From: Botrytis cinerea B05.10
Lineage: Eukaryota; Ascomycota; Leotiomycetes; Helotiales; Sclerotiniaceae
Length of the DNA stretch: 64,000 nucleotides
Assembly (NCBI RefSeq): GCF_000143535.2
Contig: NC_037321.1
Span: 2,170,001-2,234,000, forward strand
Direction of reading: 5' to 3'
Below the pieces are notes generated by a model. That model saw nothing but the letters and a program-made list of their open reading frames with translations. It did no database searches and was not told the DNA's origin. Positions 36,872 to 49,693 of this stretch are shown in pieces. Positions within the stretch are counted from its first letter, which is position 1. Every line of letters starts with the position of its first letter. The position numbers were made by a program, and so were the translations under genes.

Positions 36872-37642
36872 ATTGAATGTCTAGACGTATGAAACGAAAC
36901 AAAACTTCTTCTTACCGTTTAGAGGCAAAAGCTTCTATTATCTTCCTTATTTTATACTCGCCAAAAAAAATAAAGTTCAGATGATGGGGGTCGCTCGTAA
37001 ATAAACCGGTGCTAGCCAAACTCTCTCTAATTAATCATCCATGCTGGTCGTATAAGCACAGTACCGGATAAGAACATCTCCATTTCATTTAATAAGAAAT
37101 GGCGAAATACAGGGAATAATGGCACTACATTCTGAAAAGATCGTCGAGAATGTCACTCCCCGCATCCCCACACTGCGGGGCACGCCTCTTGTTGTCAGCA
37201 TTCCGGGGTACATACATAGTGCCCGGTAGAGAGCTTTCCCGGGTCTTGGTATCGTGTTGCATATGCGCAAATTAGATTATACGGGATTATAAGGTTGGTT
37301 GAAAAGAAATGAGAAATGAATTTATATACGTTGAAGGACCCCGAACTCTACTCAGTGATCTCTAATGCTCGAATGAAGGCCGATAGCGGCGGAAGTGATC
37401 AAAATCTAATGAAGCTTTTCTTGGCGAATACCTAAAGTTCCAACGTGGTTGTAAACAGTAATTCAATTTTGAATTACGAATCTGAATACACATCATTCGG
37501 ATCATCCAAATCATAATGCACATACCGAATAATGATCGTATCGTCGGCCTTTTTCCGACGAAGAGCCGGGTACAATCGTAGCCAAGCAATACTAAGTATT
37601 AATTCGCAAGCATATATCGGTTATATCATGCTTAGGTGGAGA
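36872..37642. other. Intergenic region
   Basis: Upstream flank of the carboxylesterase and downstream flank of the uncertain small gene. No supported gene; minor frames at 37085-37270 and 37362-37589 have no protein character. Confidence 0.55.
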
Positions 37643-37973
37643 TTAACTGGCCTTTTTGATGTCTTCCCAAGCCATATTGTTAAGCAAAACCTTCTTCAAC
37701 TTCTCACACCAATGGCTCCCGTCATTCACATGATCAGCAAATCTGGGCCTTTTCACGACAACGAGTACCTGTCGATAAAAAGGCTGCTTCGGGCCTTGAT
37801 TATAATCTTTTGGCACTCCTATCCACGTTGATCTGGCTTTCGGGTCCTCGATCTCCCAGGCCTGTCGTACTGCCTCTTCTGTGCCATCCACTCCCCTTCT
37901 TGCGTCTCGTCTAATTCAGTTTCTCATTTTGCACTTACGTTTTGAAATTTCTGAGTCTGGTAGCCTTCTTCAT
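37643..37973 (-). CDS. Small hypothetical gene or gene remnant beside the repeat block
   Basis: Not recognised. The minus-strand frame ending at 37643 has ordinary protein composition (AWEIEDPKARSTWIGVPKDY, FYRQVLVVVKRPRF, NMAWEDIKKAS) and good codon texture, unlike the chance ORFs around it. It has no convincing ATG of its own. The best local model splices exon 37973-37939 (MKKATRLRNFK) to 37898-37643 through a 40-base intron (GTAAGT...CAAG), giving about 96 residues. That intron is at the lower size limit, so the true 5' end may lie elsewhere or be lost. Its position a few hundred bases from transposon DNA fits a truncated gene. Confidence 0.4.
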
Positions 37974-38577
37974 CTTGTATATTACTATCGCATTCTTCGT
38001 CTCCTTCCTTACCCTGCCAATAGTTTTCACCAGCACTTACACCATCTATCTCTTAATACATTCATCCCATCCGGCTGGCTGTTCGACTAGATATGATCCA
38101 GCATGCCCTTTTTCTATAAATTTTGTTATTGGACTTAAGCTCCATCATTCCACACCTTTATTCTACTGAATTAAAAATTGAATTTCTTTGTATGCCTGCA
38201 CATCCCCAAAAGAATCTCCGGTATTGACCTATATCATGATGCACGTCTTCAACTGCCAACTTGTCGAGTTGTAGTACTGGAAACAATAAAAGAGTGTATG
38301 CCATTAGATTAAGTGGTAAATGTTTTGCAAACCCTTTTATTATAGTCCCACTCTACCTTCTCATCTTCCTCTTCGCAAGCCTACTCATCCCCTGGTTCCT
38401 CGACGCATTTTCCATTACTAGACGATTGAACTTCTGTGGCTACCGAAAACAAGTAACCTTTAACATTAATATTTCGAATTTAAAAGATGGGAGATCTTGA
38501 CAATCCCATAAGTGTATCAACCATACTAAATGTACTAACGAAATAAACAGAAAAATGATTAATACAATGGATTTGTA
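37974..38577. other. Transition from gene-bearing DNA to AT-rich repeat DNA
   Basis: No supported gene. Base composition begins to shift to AT-rich at about 38.5 kb. Short frames at 37881-38169 and 38261-38500 have no recognisable features. Confidence 0.5.
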
Positions 38578-38579
38578 TA

Positions 38580-39313
38580 ATGTCTTTTTGAAACAAAAAG
38601 TAATAAAAATTAACTTTTTAGTATAGATTACTAGTTTTTTAATATAATTTTGCTAATTAGATATAGATGACTAATTTAAATCATACAATGGTATAATCGC
38701 ACTAATATCTTTTTTATAGAAATTCTAAAAATTTATTTCCTTAGAAATTCTAAAAAAAAATTGTTAGTGTGATTATGCGATTATATAATTATACGATTAT
38801 ACAATAACGTAGTTTATCAGTGAGCGAATCATATTAATAAATAGATTATCTTATTTTATATACAAAATTCGTTTATATATAATTATACACTTTCTTTATT
38901 TAATAATATAATTTAAAGAAATCTGAAAATATTGAGATTTAATTATATAAATATTATAAAAATCTAATTATTTATTGAAAAATCAAATTATTATAATAGT
39001 TATTATAAGAATAACTTTTTTGTAATGAAAATCATAATAATTTCTATTTTTTTTAGAATATAATAAAAATATTTATAAAAAAATTAGATTTATAAGAAGC
39101 TAATCTTTTATTATTATTGAAAGTTCTTTTCTTTTTTCAAAATAATGATTAGTTATTAAAATAAGAATATTGAAAAAGGTCTAATTTTGATGTATTTTCA
39201 AATGACTCATTCACTGATATGACCCATTCACTGATAAACCACGTTAGTATGATTAAAATTAGTAGTTTATATTAAAAAGTTAGTTTTTATTAGTTTTTAT
39301 TCTAAAAAGACAT
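38580..39313. mobile_element. Long-TIR, non-coding DNA transposon/MITE (734 bp)
   Basis: Left end ATGTCTTTTTGAAACAAAAA is matched by the inverse of the right end (...AAAAAGACAT). The inverted match continues for well over 60 bases with gaps, including AACTTTTTAGTATAGATTACTAG against its diverged partner. A second inner inverted pair is GTTTATCAGTGAGCGAATCATA near 38812-38833 and TATGACCCATTCACTGATAAAC near 39218-39239. TA dinucleotides flank both ends (38578-38579 and 39314-39315), as expected for Tc1/mariner-type insertion. The interior has no ORF and is RIP-like AT-rich. Confidence 0.72.
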
Positions 39314-39493
39314 TAATTATAGTTTGATATTATTATAAATTTGATAATGAGTTTATAAAAGCGAATCATTTCTTATTAATATAAGAATTAAATTTTCTAT
39401 TCTCTAAGATATTAGGAATGAGCTTCGAAAGTAGTCTATATACCAAGTAAGAATATTAACAAATGTATTAATATTATATACAATAATTCTACT

Positions 39494-39981
39494 TATTGTT
39501 TATAATATTGTTTTTATAAATAAAAATAATAATATAATATAATATTGATATCTTTTAATTTATATATATATATATTCAAATAAGAATAAAATAATTTTCA
39601 TTATGAATTCGATTTATAATTTAATAATGAAAGATTGAAAGATATATAGATTGATTAAATAAGATCAATAAGATAATAGTTAATTATTTAATTGTTATTT
39701 CGAAAGAATGAAAGGAAGATTAGATTCTTTATTTAAAGAATGATTGGATTAGGAAAAGGAATTTAAATAAAAAAAAAATGATTTTAAGCGAATAAGTATA
39801 AAAAGGGATCTAATCTTTTAAATTGTAAAATAAGAAAGAAAATCTTATATAATTTTTTAATTAAAATTATATATTATATTGTTTATATAGTTTATTAATT
39901 ATTCATTCGAGTATGCTTTTATATTATATATATATAATTATATATATATAATCATTCTTTATATACTTTCGATTTACAATA
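39494..39981 (+). repeat. 5' LTR of the copia element
   Basis: 488 bases, starting TATTGTTTATAA and ending GATTTACAATA; the canonical TG...CA ends appear changed to TA...TA. It aligns to 46012-46496. On the plus strand it shows T where the 3' LTR keeps C (GATTTACAATA versus GACCTACGACA), indicating C-to-T decay. Confidence 0.9.
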
Positions 39982-42900
39982 GGTTATAAACTCGGTAACT
40001 TATATATATAATTAAAAAGCAAGTTATTTTAGTATATAATATGATATGTATTGAAAAAGCAATGAAAAAGCTTTTAAGAAAATGTTGAAAAAGTTTTCGA
40101 AAATTTAAAAGAAAATCGATTTCCAAATTCGGAATTAAATGTATTCAAAGTGTATTTAAAAATCGAATTAAATTTAATTAGAATTTGATATCTTATATGT
40201 TATATACGAAAAAATATATATTAATATAAATCAATATCAATTTTATATTTCTTTTTGAATTTATATAACTTTTATATATATATATATTATATATATTTTT
40301 GTTATATTATAAGATAATACTATTAAGTAAAGTATATTATTGAAAGGCATTTTCTTATATATATATATATTTGCAATTCTTATATATATTATTGATTTTT
40401 ATATATATTATTAATTTCTATATATATATATATATTATTGAAATATATATTATATATATATTTGTGAACCCTATATATGCATATATATTATATAAAAATA
40501 TTATAAAGTTATTTTGATTAATCGATTAAAGGATATATAAATATAAATAATAATAGATAATATGATATAATTCGATATAATAATAAAAAAGTTTATTATA
40601 TTAATAATTTATATCATTATATTATTTTCAATATAAGAATCAAATATTATCTAATAATTTATTAAAATGAAGATCAAAATATAATAAATCAATTAGATAT
40701 AAAAGATTCTATTTTCAATATATTTATATATTATATTTATAATATAAAGAATATGAAGAGAAATCCTAATTTAATTATTGAAGAGTTTTAATTATTGGAA
40801 TATATATCGAATGTATATATAATTAAAATATTAAATTTAAATATAAATTTTATTAAACTAAAGGATTATAATTCAAATCTTATATTGAATATATCAAGGA
40901 AAGAAAGAATACAATTGGAATAATTCAATATTTTTATTATATTAGAAATCGAATAAGGAAAACAATATAATAGAATAGAATATATATCAAATTCCTATCC
41001 CTATAGAAATATTAACTTTTTAATTTTTTTATATATAAGTTTGTATTTTTAAAACTAAATCTAATTAAACAAATAAAATAAGATTTCTAAAAACTATACA
41101 AATATATATATATTATTTATAATGAATAGTATAGCAATTATCTTATATAAAAGTATTTTAATTTGAATAGATTTTATTATATATATATAATAAGATTTAA
41201 ATCAAAAAGTAATAACTAAATTTAATACGAAATTTATATTAATATATACAATATATAATATAACTTTGCAAAGTTTTTATAAAATTAAAAAATTTTTCTA
41301 AATAAAATTCTAATTTATATAATACTTATTATACTATATTATATTTAAGAAATTATTAAATATAAATTACAAAATTAAATATATAAGCTCAATTTTAAAT
41401 AATCAATTTAATTATATAAAATAATATAATAAAACTAAACTTTTTTTAAAAGTTAATAATATTATACTCTATATAAACAATTCAAATAATAATCCTAATA
41501 AACAATATTATTTTAAATTTAATAATATATTTATATTTAAAAAGTTTCATTTAAAATATAATAAAAAATTAAAAAAATTGAAAAAAAAATTTAAAAAAGT
41601 TTTTGTTATACTAAAATCTATAATATCAATAAAATTAAATAAAAGATTTAAAAAAAAATCTAATCCAAAAAAGCTCTAGAATATTACAAATAAAATATAT
41701 AATAAAACCTTATTAAATCTAATAAATCGACATTTTAATAAATTAATAGAATCAAATTATAATAATTTTAATAATATAAATGAATATACAAATCATATAT
41801 TATCATTATACATTTATTTAAAAGATTTAAAATTCGAATTGCAAAAGGCTTATATAATTTGAATAATATTTAATAACTTAAATGATTCTTTTGATTCATT
41901 TAAATCTAAAAAAACAAAAGAAATTTCAAAAGATTTAATTAATAATAATAATAATATTGATTTAAATAAATTAATATCTGAATTAATATTCAAAGAATTT
42001 AAAATAAAAGGCTCTATAAAGTTTAATAAAATCATTAAATTTCAAAACACAATTTTAAATTATATATATTATAATAAAAAGAATTATTTAAAAAGCAAAT
42101 ACTTTAAAAAACATTCCAAACTTTATAATAAAGATTATAAAAAATCTAAAAAGTTTAATAAAAATAAATATAATAAAAATAAACTTTATAAAATCATAAA
42201 AAAATTAAATAATCTTAAAAAATCTAATAAATCCTATAATATAAATAAAAATAATAAAAAAGCCAATCAAAATAATAATAATAATAATAATAAAAAAGAT
42301 TTTAAAAGTTTTAATATTGAAAAAATAAATCAGGTTTCTTTAAAAGATTTCAATATTGTATTTAATTTTGAATATAAAAATAATATTATGGTTTTATTAA
42401 TAAATTATATTATTAAATCTAAAAATAATATTATATTAGATTTAGAAGTTATAAAATATTATTGTTTAAATAAAGAATGATTTATAAATTATGAAATATA
42501 TAAAGTTCTAAAATATATTACAATAGCAAATAAAAAATCTATATTAATATTAAAGTATAAAGATATTTTAATTATTATAAATAATAAAAGAATATTTATT
42601 TGAATAATTAAATATATATCTTTATTAAAATCAATTCTAATTAATATTAAATAAATAATTAAAAAGAAATAGATTAATAATATATTATTCTCTAATAATA
42701 TTTATAATTTTTTAAACAAATTATTAAATATTAAAATCGAAATTAAATGAATTGATAATATTTTTTATTTAAAATGTAATATAAATTATAAATTAATAAA
42801 TCAATTAAATTATAATATAAATATAAATATTATTAATAAAAATATAAATTCTAAAATAAATTTGAATATAGAATCTAAAAAAAAACTGAAAAATATAAAT

Positions 42901-44340
42901 CTTAATAATTTAAATCTTTAATATAAATATTTAAATCATATAAATAAAAGTTATATTATAAAAATATTAAATTTAAAAGAATCTAATATTAATCTAAGTT
43001 ATTATGAAATCTATATATATATTAAAATAATTCAAAATATTAATAAAACTCTTTTTGATATTAAATTAAATCAATTTGAAAAAATTAATATTAATATTTA
43101 TAAACAATTTAAAATATTAGGATTAAAAGGGGAAAATATTTTATTATTTTTATTGAATAGGTTATAAAAAATATATAAATATATTTTATTAAATATAAAT
43201 CTAATACTTTTATTATATTAAAAGATTTTTATAATTTAATATTAAATCAATTTAATAAAAATATTAAAATAATAAAATTTAATAATATTAAAAAATTTAA
43301 TTTGAATTAATAAAATCTATTTGCTAAATCAAAAAACATTATATTAGAATTTATAAATCCTTATTATCATTTTCAAAATAAAATAGTCAAAAAATTAAAT
43401 AAATATTTAATAAAAAAATTATTAATATTTATAAAAGATAAAAATCTATTTATATTTTTATAATTTAATATATTAAAAAATATAATTTATATTAAAAATA
43501 AGTATTATAATAAAATTATAAAAAGTTTTTTTTTTAAATTAATATTAAATAAAAAATCTAATTTAAAAAGAATTAAAATTTTAAAATCTCTAATATATAT
43601 ATTAAAATATAAAGAAAAGAGAACAAATAAATTTGATTATAAATCAGAAAAAGAAATCTTAATAAAATTTGAATCATTTAAGAATTTATTATTTTATATT
43701 TCAAATAAAAATAAAATTATAAATTCTAATAATTACATTATTAAAAAAGATATTTTATATTATAATAAAAATATAAATAATAATAATAATCTTATTATAA
43801 ATAATTTATTAAAAAGATTAAATATAAAAATTCTTGAAAATAAAAATCAAAAAAAAGAAATAGATATACATAATAATATTTATAATAATTTAAAAAATAA
43901 TAATAAAAGATTAATAATAAAAATCCTATATAATTCTAATTTATCTATTTTAATTAAACAATTTAAATATATAAAAAAAATAGAACCATTATTAAATATA
44001 TATAATCTTATTTATATATTACATATTAAATCAAAAAATCAAAATTATAAAATTAAATTAAATAATATTAATAATAATCAATATAAAAATAAAATATTAT
44101 TATATTTTAATATAAAAATAAAATATTATTATATTTTAATATAAAAACTAAAAAAAATAATAAAAAAAAAACCTTATAATAAAAATCTAATTATTCCTAA
44201 ATTATATTTAGAAATTATAAATTCGAATCAAAAAGAAAATTAGAAAAAAACTATAAATTATAAAATTAAAATTTTAAAAAAGAATAATATCTAGAATATT
44301 ATTAAAAAAAAATAATAATATTAAAAAGCTAAATATCTTA

Positions 44341-45360
44341 AAAACAAAATGGATTTATAAAATCAAATATTTATCCAAAAATAATATTGAATTTAAAACT
44401 AAATATATAATTAAAAAATTTGAACAATTATATAACTTAGATTATTTAAATACATTTATTAATATAATAAAGCAAATAACTTAAAAATTAATATTTGCTT
44501 TAATAATAAATAAAAAATAATATATATACAAAATAAATATAATATTAACTTTTATTCAAAAAGATATTAATAAAGATATATATATTAAATCTTCTGAAAT
44601 ATATTATAATAAAAATATAATATTAAACCTAAATAAAACTCTATATAAATTAAAACAATCCACTAGAATATAATATATTATATTAAAAAGCATATTAAAT
44701 AAATTAAATTTTATTAATATAAAATCAAACGAATACATATTTATAAATAAATATTCGAAATTAATATTAAATATATTCATTAATAATATTACTATTATAA
44801 ATTCTAACAAAGTTTTAATAAAAGATTTTATAAAAAATCTAAAAAGATATTTAAATCTAAAAGATCTAGATTTTATAAAAGACTATTTAAATATTCAAAT
44901 AAATTTAAATAAAAAATCTATAAAACTTTTTCAAAAAGAATATATTAAAAAATGTTTTACAAATTTAAATTTAAAAAAATGTACCCCTATAACCACTTCT
45001 ATAATTATTAAAAATAATTTAAAAATAAATCCTAATAAAGCAAATTTAAATAATATTAAATTAGTTCAAAAAATAATAAGAAAATTATTATATTTAATAT
45101 TAAGAATTAAATAAGATATTGTATTTTCAATTCTAAAACTAAAAAAATATATATCTAATTCTAATAAAGAATATTTAATAATAATGAAAAGAATTTTTAA
45201 ATATTTAAAAAGTATTAAAAACTTTAAAACAATTTATAAAAAAGATTATAATAATTTTATAAAAGACTTTTATAATTCTAATTATATTAATAATAAAAGC
45301 TTTACAAAATCCATTAATAAATATATATTTATATATAAAAATTATTCAATTAATTAAAAA
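44341..45360 (+). pseudogene. Reverse transcriptase-RNase H remnant of the copia element
   Basis: Reading plus-strand frame from 44341, KTKWIYKIK (44341-44367) matches the copia RT motif K-x-K-W-V-Y-K. TLYKLKQS at about 44638-44661 matches A-L-Y-G-L-K-Q-S. The catalytic aspartate pair expected after IF-I is Asn-Asn at 44782-44787, a G-to-A change in both codons. Several Trp and Gln codons have become stops. An RNase H-like segment (NKSFTKSINKY) follows near 45293-45325. Inactive. Upstream (about 41.8-43.1 kb) there is a decayed gag/protease part with poly-Asn stretches. Confidence 0.8.
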
Positions 45361-46011
45361 ACTCAATTATAATCAATAATAACTCAAAATATAATCGAAT
45401 TTAAATTAATTACTATAAATTTAATTATTAAAAAAGCTATATATTTAAAAAGAATATTAATCAAATTAAATCAATATAATCAAAAAAAATTTCCAATATA
45501 AACAAACAATACAACAACAAAAACTATATCTAAAAATACTATATATCACAATAAAAACAAATATATAAATACAAAATATTATTATATAAGAAATTTTATA
45601 AATAAAAAACTTTTAAACCTAAATTAAATATCAATTAATAATCAAATAACTAACAAATTAATTAAACCATTAAATAAAATTAAACTATTTAAATTTATTG
45701 ATATAATTCAAAATTATAATAATTATTAAATAATTATAAAAATAAAAATTAATATTCTTTTTACCTATTTAAAAAGGGTTTTTAATAAAATTAATACTAG
45801 AATATATAAAATTAATACTCTTTTTACCCTTATAAAAAGGTTTTTAATAAAACTAATAATATTCTAAAAAATAATATATATAATACAAAAATATAATTTT
45901 ACAAAAACTTCACAAAGTTATATAAAATTATATAATATTGTTTTTATTTATTATTTTATTATTATTTTATATATATAATTAATTAAAAAAATAATATATA
46001 TTAAGAAGAAC

Positions 46012-46496
46012 TATTATTTATAATATTGTTTTTATAAATAAAAATAATAATATAATATAATATTGATATCTTTTAATTTATATATATATATTCAAATAAG
46101 AATAGAATAATTTTCATTATAAATTCGATTTATAATTTAATAATGAAGAATTGAAAGATATATAAATTGATTAGATAAGATTAATAAAATAATAGTTAAT
46201 TATTTAATTGTTATTTCGAAAGAATAAAAGAAAGATTAGATTCTTTATTTAAAAAATGATTGGATTAGGAAAAGGAATTTAAATAAAGAAAAATGATTTT
46301 AAGCAAATAAGCATAAAAAGAGATCTAATTCTTCAAATTATAAAATAAGAAAGAAAATCTCATATAATTTTTCAATCAAAATCATATATCATACTACTTA
46401 TATAATCCATTAATCATTCACTCGAGCATACTTCCATACTATATATATATAATTATATATATATAATCACCCTTCATATACTTTCGACCTACGACA
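46012..46496 (+). repeat. 3' LTR of the copia element
   Basis: 485 bases, direct repeat of 39494-39981, starting TATTATTTATAA and ending GACCTACGACA (CA end intact). On the plus strand it shows A where the 5' LTR keeps G (for example TTTAAAAAATG versus TTTAAAGAATG), indicating G-to-A decay, the opposite polarity to the 5' LTR. Confidence 0.9.
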
Positions 46497-47593
46497 CTAC
46501 TAATATGACTTCAAACGATTTAGAATTTTATTTAATTTATATACGAATATCTTATTTATATTTTGTTTTATTTCGAAAACAGGAATTTCTTTCGAATCTA
46601 TATAATATTATCAGAAATAGACAGTAAGTTACGCTTATAATATAATATATATTAAAGCATTGAATTGTTATACATATAATTAAGTTCATATGACCGGAGA
46701 GCTCGAAAGAGTGGGTTTTATAGTGGTGTGCATGTGCCATATCATGTGATCTCCAACAATTATACATACTAGTGTATATATTATACTCTTTATATCAGGT
46801 ATAATAATATTACCATATCCTAATTATAATACTATTACTGGCTCGCTTTCATACAATTACACATCTGCCACTTTCTCACTTCAACACCAAGCATTGATGT
46901 AAAAGGGAACGGCAGAGCTCTTTATGTGGCCTTTAGTGTTGTGGTTGTACGATTAAAGTGTACATATATTGAGGTGGTGGAAATGGTAACGCTCATATAG
47001 GTGGACGTTTATATGGGACCCACATCAAGCATGTTTTGATTCCGCTGTCAATCAATCGCTCTGCTGTATGTCCCGACACGCTCAGGGAACACTTTGGCGG
47101 CACGCTCATGAAAGTTGAGCAAGAAAGGCTTATACTCCCGCGTCATCGCGGCGTCTCTCAGCGTGAAAACGGACGTCACCTAGACTGCAATAGATAACAA
47201 ATACTGTCACCAGATTTAACACCAGGCGGCACAGAAACAGCTTCGGCTTCTTGTTGACGCGGTCTACCTCAAACAAGATTGACTGACCAAATGAGTAGTA
47301 AGTAATGGATTTATTCTGTTGCCTATACTCCATATAGAGGATTTACTTCAAATAACCTTGTAGGTCTACAACAATCTGTTTTTACCTGATCTCGTAGATC
47401 TCTGAGTGCACCATATCTAGTTCGGCCCTGGCGCCTATCCAGCGCGCTTTGATACTATTACCTACAGTCAGTTCTGGTAGAACTTGGGGGAGGAAGAGCC
47501 AGTACGATTTGGAGAAAAAGAACACCTAATTTTCCAATTGGCTCCGCCCGCACTATCAAGCTCGTATAGACTTTCCTGTCATAGGGCTTTAAG
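46497..47593. other. Junction between the copia element and the BOT cluster
   Basis: About 1.1 kb in which composition rises from AT-rich to equilibrated. No supported gene; frames at 46552-46767 and 47130-47333 lack protein character. It is the 3' flank of BOT4. Confidence 0.55.
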
Positions 47594-49693
47594 CTAAGAA
47601 GGAGAAAAGCCAGGAGATTGTGGCTTATGCCACCGGACAAACAATCCCGGTTTCCACCACAGAACATGCACTGTGCTCTGCTCTAAGAAATTGATCTCCT
47701 TGTTGACGAGCTCCATGTCATATGACCAGAGCAGCTTCGCAAGCACGAGGTTCAGCTCCATCAAGGCAAAGCTACACACAAAATTGTGAGTGATTGATTA
47801 TTTGAAGTCTCGGGGGGCAAATTGGGCTGTGGTAACTTACTTCCGTCCCAGGCAGTCTCGGGGACCAAGCAAGAATGGACGACTGGCATCCTTGATGTCC
47901 TTTGAGTTGGGGTCCAACCAGCGCTCCGGCTTGAATTCCCAGGGATCTGAGAAATACTTGGCGTTATGGGTGATGGACCAGGGGCTGACATTGACCTCGG
48001 TCTAAGGTGCCGTTAGGACTGATGAACAATCTGAATAGAACACAACACGGCAGAAACAGTGAGACTTACTCCCTTGGGAATGTATTTGTCATGTAGCGTA
48101 AAACCAGGCGAGACTCTTGGCGCACCACCAGAGGCAGGGGGGAAAAGTCTGAGACCCTCGTTGATGACGGCTTGCAGGTACGGTATTTGCTGGGACTTTA
48201 CTGCATTGATCTCCTCAAAAGTCTTGAACGCGGCGCGAATCTCTTTGGTGAGCCGCTCAAGCTTGTCAGGGTTCTGAGCGAGAAAGCACGTCAGGCCGGA
48301 TAACGTAGTCGCGACGGTCTCACCACCAGCAATCCTGTCAAACAACAAATCTTTCAGCCATTGTTTTATGAGATGATGATTGTGAGAATACTTATCACAT
48401 ACGTAATGGTTGAGACATGAGCCGTCATCTCCTCCTTAGAGACTTCTCCCGCGCGAACTTTGTCGACCAGCAGACTAACGAAATCGTTGCGGGATTTTTG
48501 TATCCCGAGACGTCTAAGGATGTTTGATCAGTAAAGGTCGAGTTTCTACACCATTTTTTTTGACTCACTTCTCGACCTGCTGCCTGCTATAGTTCGAGTT
48601 CTGGTTCTTGGTGACGAGCGAGGCAGGAATAAGCAGACCAGCAAGCTTGGCCAGCCAGCCAATGCGCCGCAAATTGTCCAACAAGGTTATTATGTAGAGA
48701 TGCTCGAGGACAACATCTGCCCAGAAGTGCGGGATACCTGTCGTTGGCATGAGTCAGTGTTTTGTCTCTCCGCGCAGAAGATATGCCTGGAGACTTGCCT
48801 GTATCTAGACTGTGGAAACTCTCCCCAAAGGCCATCTCGCCCAGAATGTCGAACGAGTTCATTTCATACCACTTTGTCATGTTTAATCCCTTAGTGCCGG
48901 GACCCGCTTTCTCTCCCAAAACGTGAACGAACTTGTCAATTGTTCCGGAGATTATCTCCTCCTGCTCGAGCAGTCCACGCTGGGAGAAGGCAGGGTTCAA
49001 CATCTTGCGCATCAAAGCATGCTTCTCCGGGTTGCGCTCGCTGCCGACGCATTTGCTGTTAAAGCCGGCAGCAAAAACTTCGTAAAAAGGTCCCTTTGGT
49101 GCAATCTCATTGCCCCTTGTGGGGTGACCGTAGATGGCCTTCCAGGACTCCACGCTGGCGAACGAGAGCTCGTTTGGCGCAATGCGTACAATATCGCCTA
49201 AGAACCCGTGTCAGAAGTACTAGAGTAGACCATAATCTGGGATGAAACAACAAACCATATTTCTTGTGGGCGTCTGCTACTGCAGAGTGGATCCTACCCC
49301 GAGAGCTATGGATAAAACGGTATAACTGCAGAATGAAAACCTGGTGAGAACCCAGATCGTAGTAGTAGGTTGCGGGCTTTTAGATAACTTACGAGGGAGC
49401 AACGACCCAAGAATGGCCCTGGGAACCGGGCAAGAGGATGAAACCACAGATTGTAGCTCCACACGGCGATGAATCTACACAGGATCTGTATTCGAGATTT
49501 TCAAAATTAGCCAACGGCTTTGTGATGTGCAATCATGAGCTGCACAAAGAGAACTTACGATAGCTACAAGGCATCTGGCAACAACCTGCCCATTCAACGT
49601 CTCCAATTCAGTATAGCCTCCCAGTAGACGGTCGACGACAGGCCAACCGGTCTTAGGCTCCAGAGTGGTGCTTGTGACGTTATACTCGACCAT
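47594..49693 (-). CDS. BOT4: Botrydial cluster cytochrome P450, probably BOT4 (526 aa)
   Basis: Membrane-bound, heme-thiolate monooxygenase. Exons (minus): 49693-49559, 49485-49393, 49325-49256, 49197-48799, 48737-48569, 48513-48403, 48334-48070, 48001-47841, 47771-47594. The fourth intron has a GC donor (ACAG|GCAAGT); only this keeps frame into GIPHFWADVV. Landmarks: the proline-rich hinge HPLARFPGPFLG, I-helix IAGGETVATT with the acid-Thr pair, ExxR in NEGLRLFPP, FKPERW, and heme loop FLLGPRDCLGRK with Cys464 as the iron ligand. The start ATG gives MVEYNVTS, with a CGG-N9-CCG palindrome 37-51 bases upstream. It is the outermost gene of the cluster, next to the repeat block. By recalled work BOT4 oxidises the presilphiperfolanol skeleton early in the pathway. 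The P450 call is certain; the number (BOT4) rests on recalled gene order. Confidence 0.85.

Larger units (their letters stand above)
39494..46496 (+). mobile_element. Full-length, RIP-degraded Ty1/copia retrotransposon (7.0 kb)
   Basis: Two direct LTRs (39494-39981 and 46012-46496) enclose about 6.0 kb. A perfect 5-base target duplication CTACT flanks the element (39489-39493 and 46497-46501). A purine tract AAGAAGAA lies just before the 3' LTR (46003-46010), as a polypurine primer would; the primer-binding site should follow 39981 but is not confidently readable. Coding order protease, integrase, reverse transcriptase, RNase H on the plus strand follows from remnants, with RT after the rest of pol, which defines copia. 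The interior is extremely AT-rich, A-rich on the plus strand, and full of stops. It is not capable of making protein. Confidence 0.9.

Noticed and set aside
41850..44810. Minus-strand ORFs inside the AT-rich block
   Set aside because: Low-complexity Ile/Leu/Asn/Phe peptides opposite the RIP-decayed copia pol region.
48565..48750. Separate start MPTTGIPHFW inside BOT4
   Set aside because: These bases span the acceptor of the GC-AG intron; splicing joins them to the upstream P450 exon instead.
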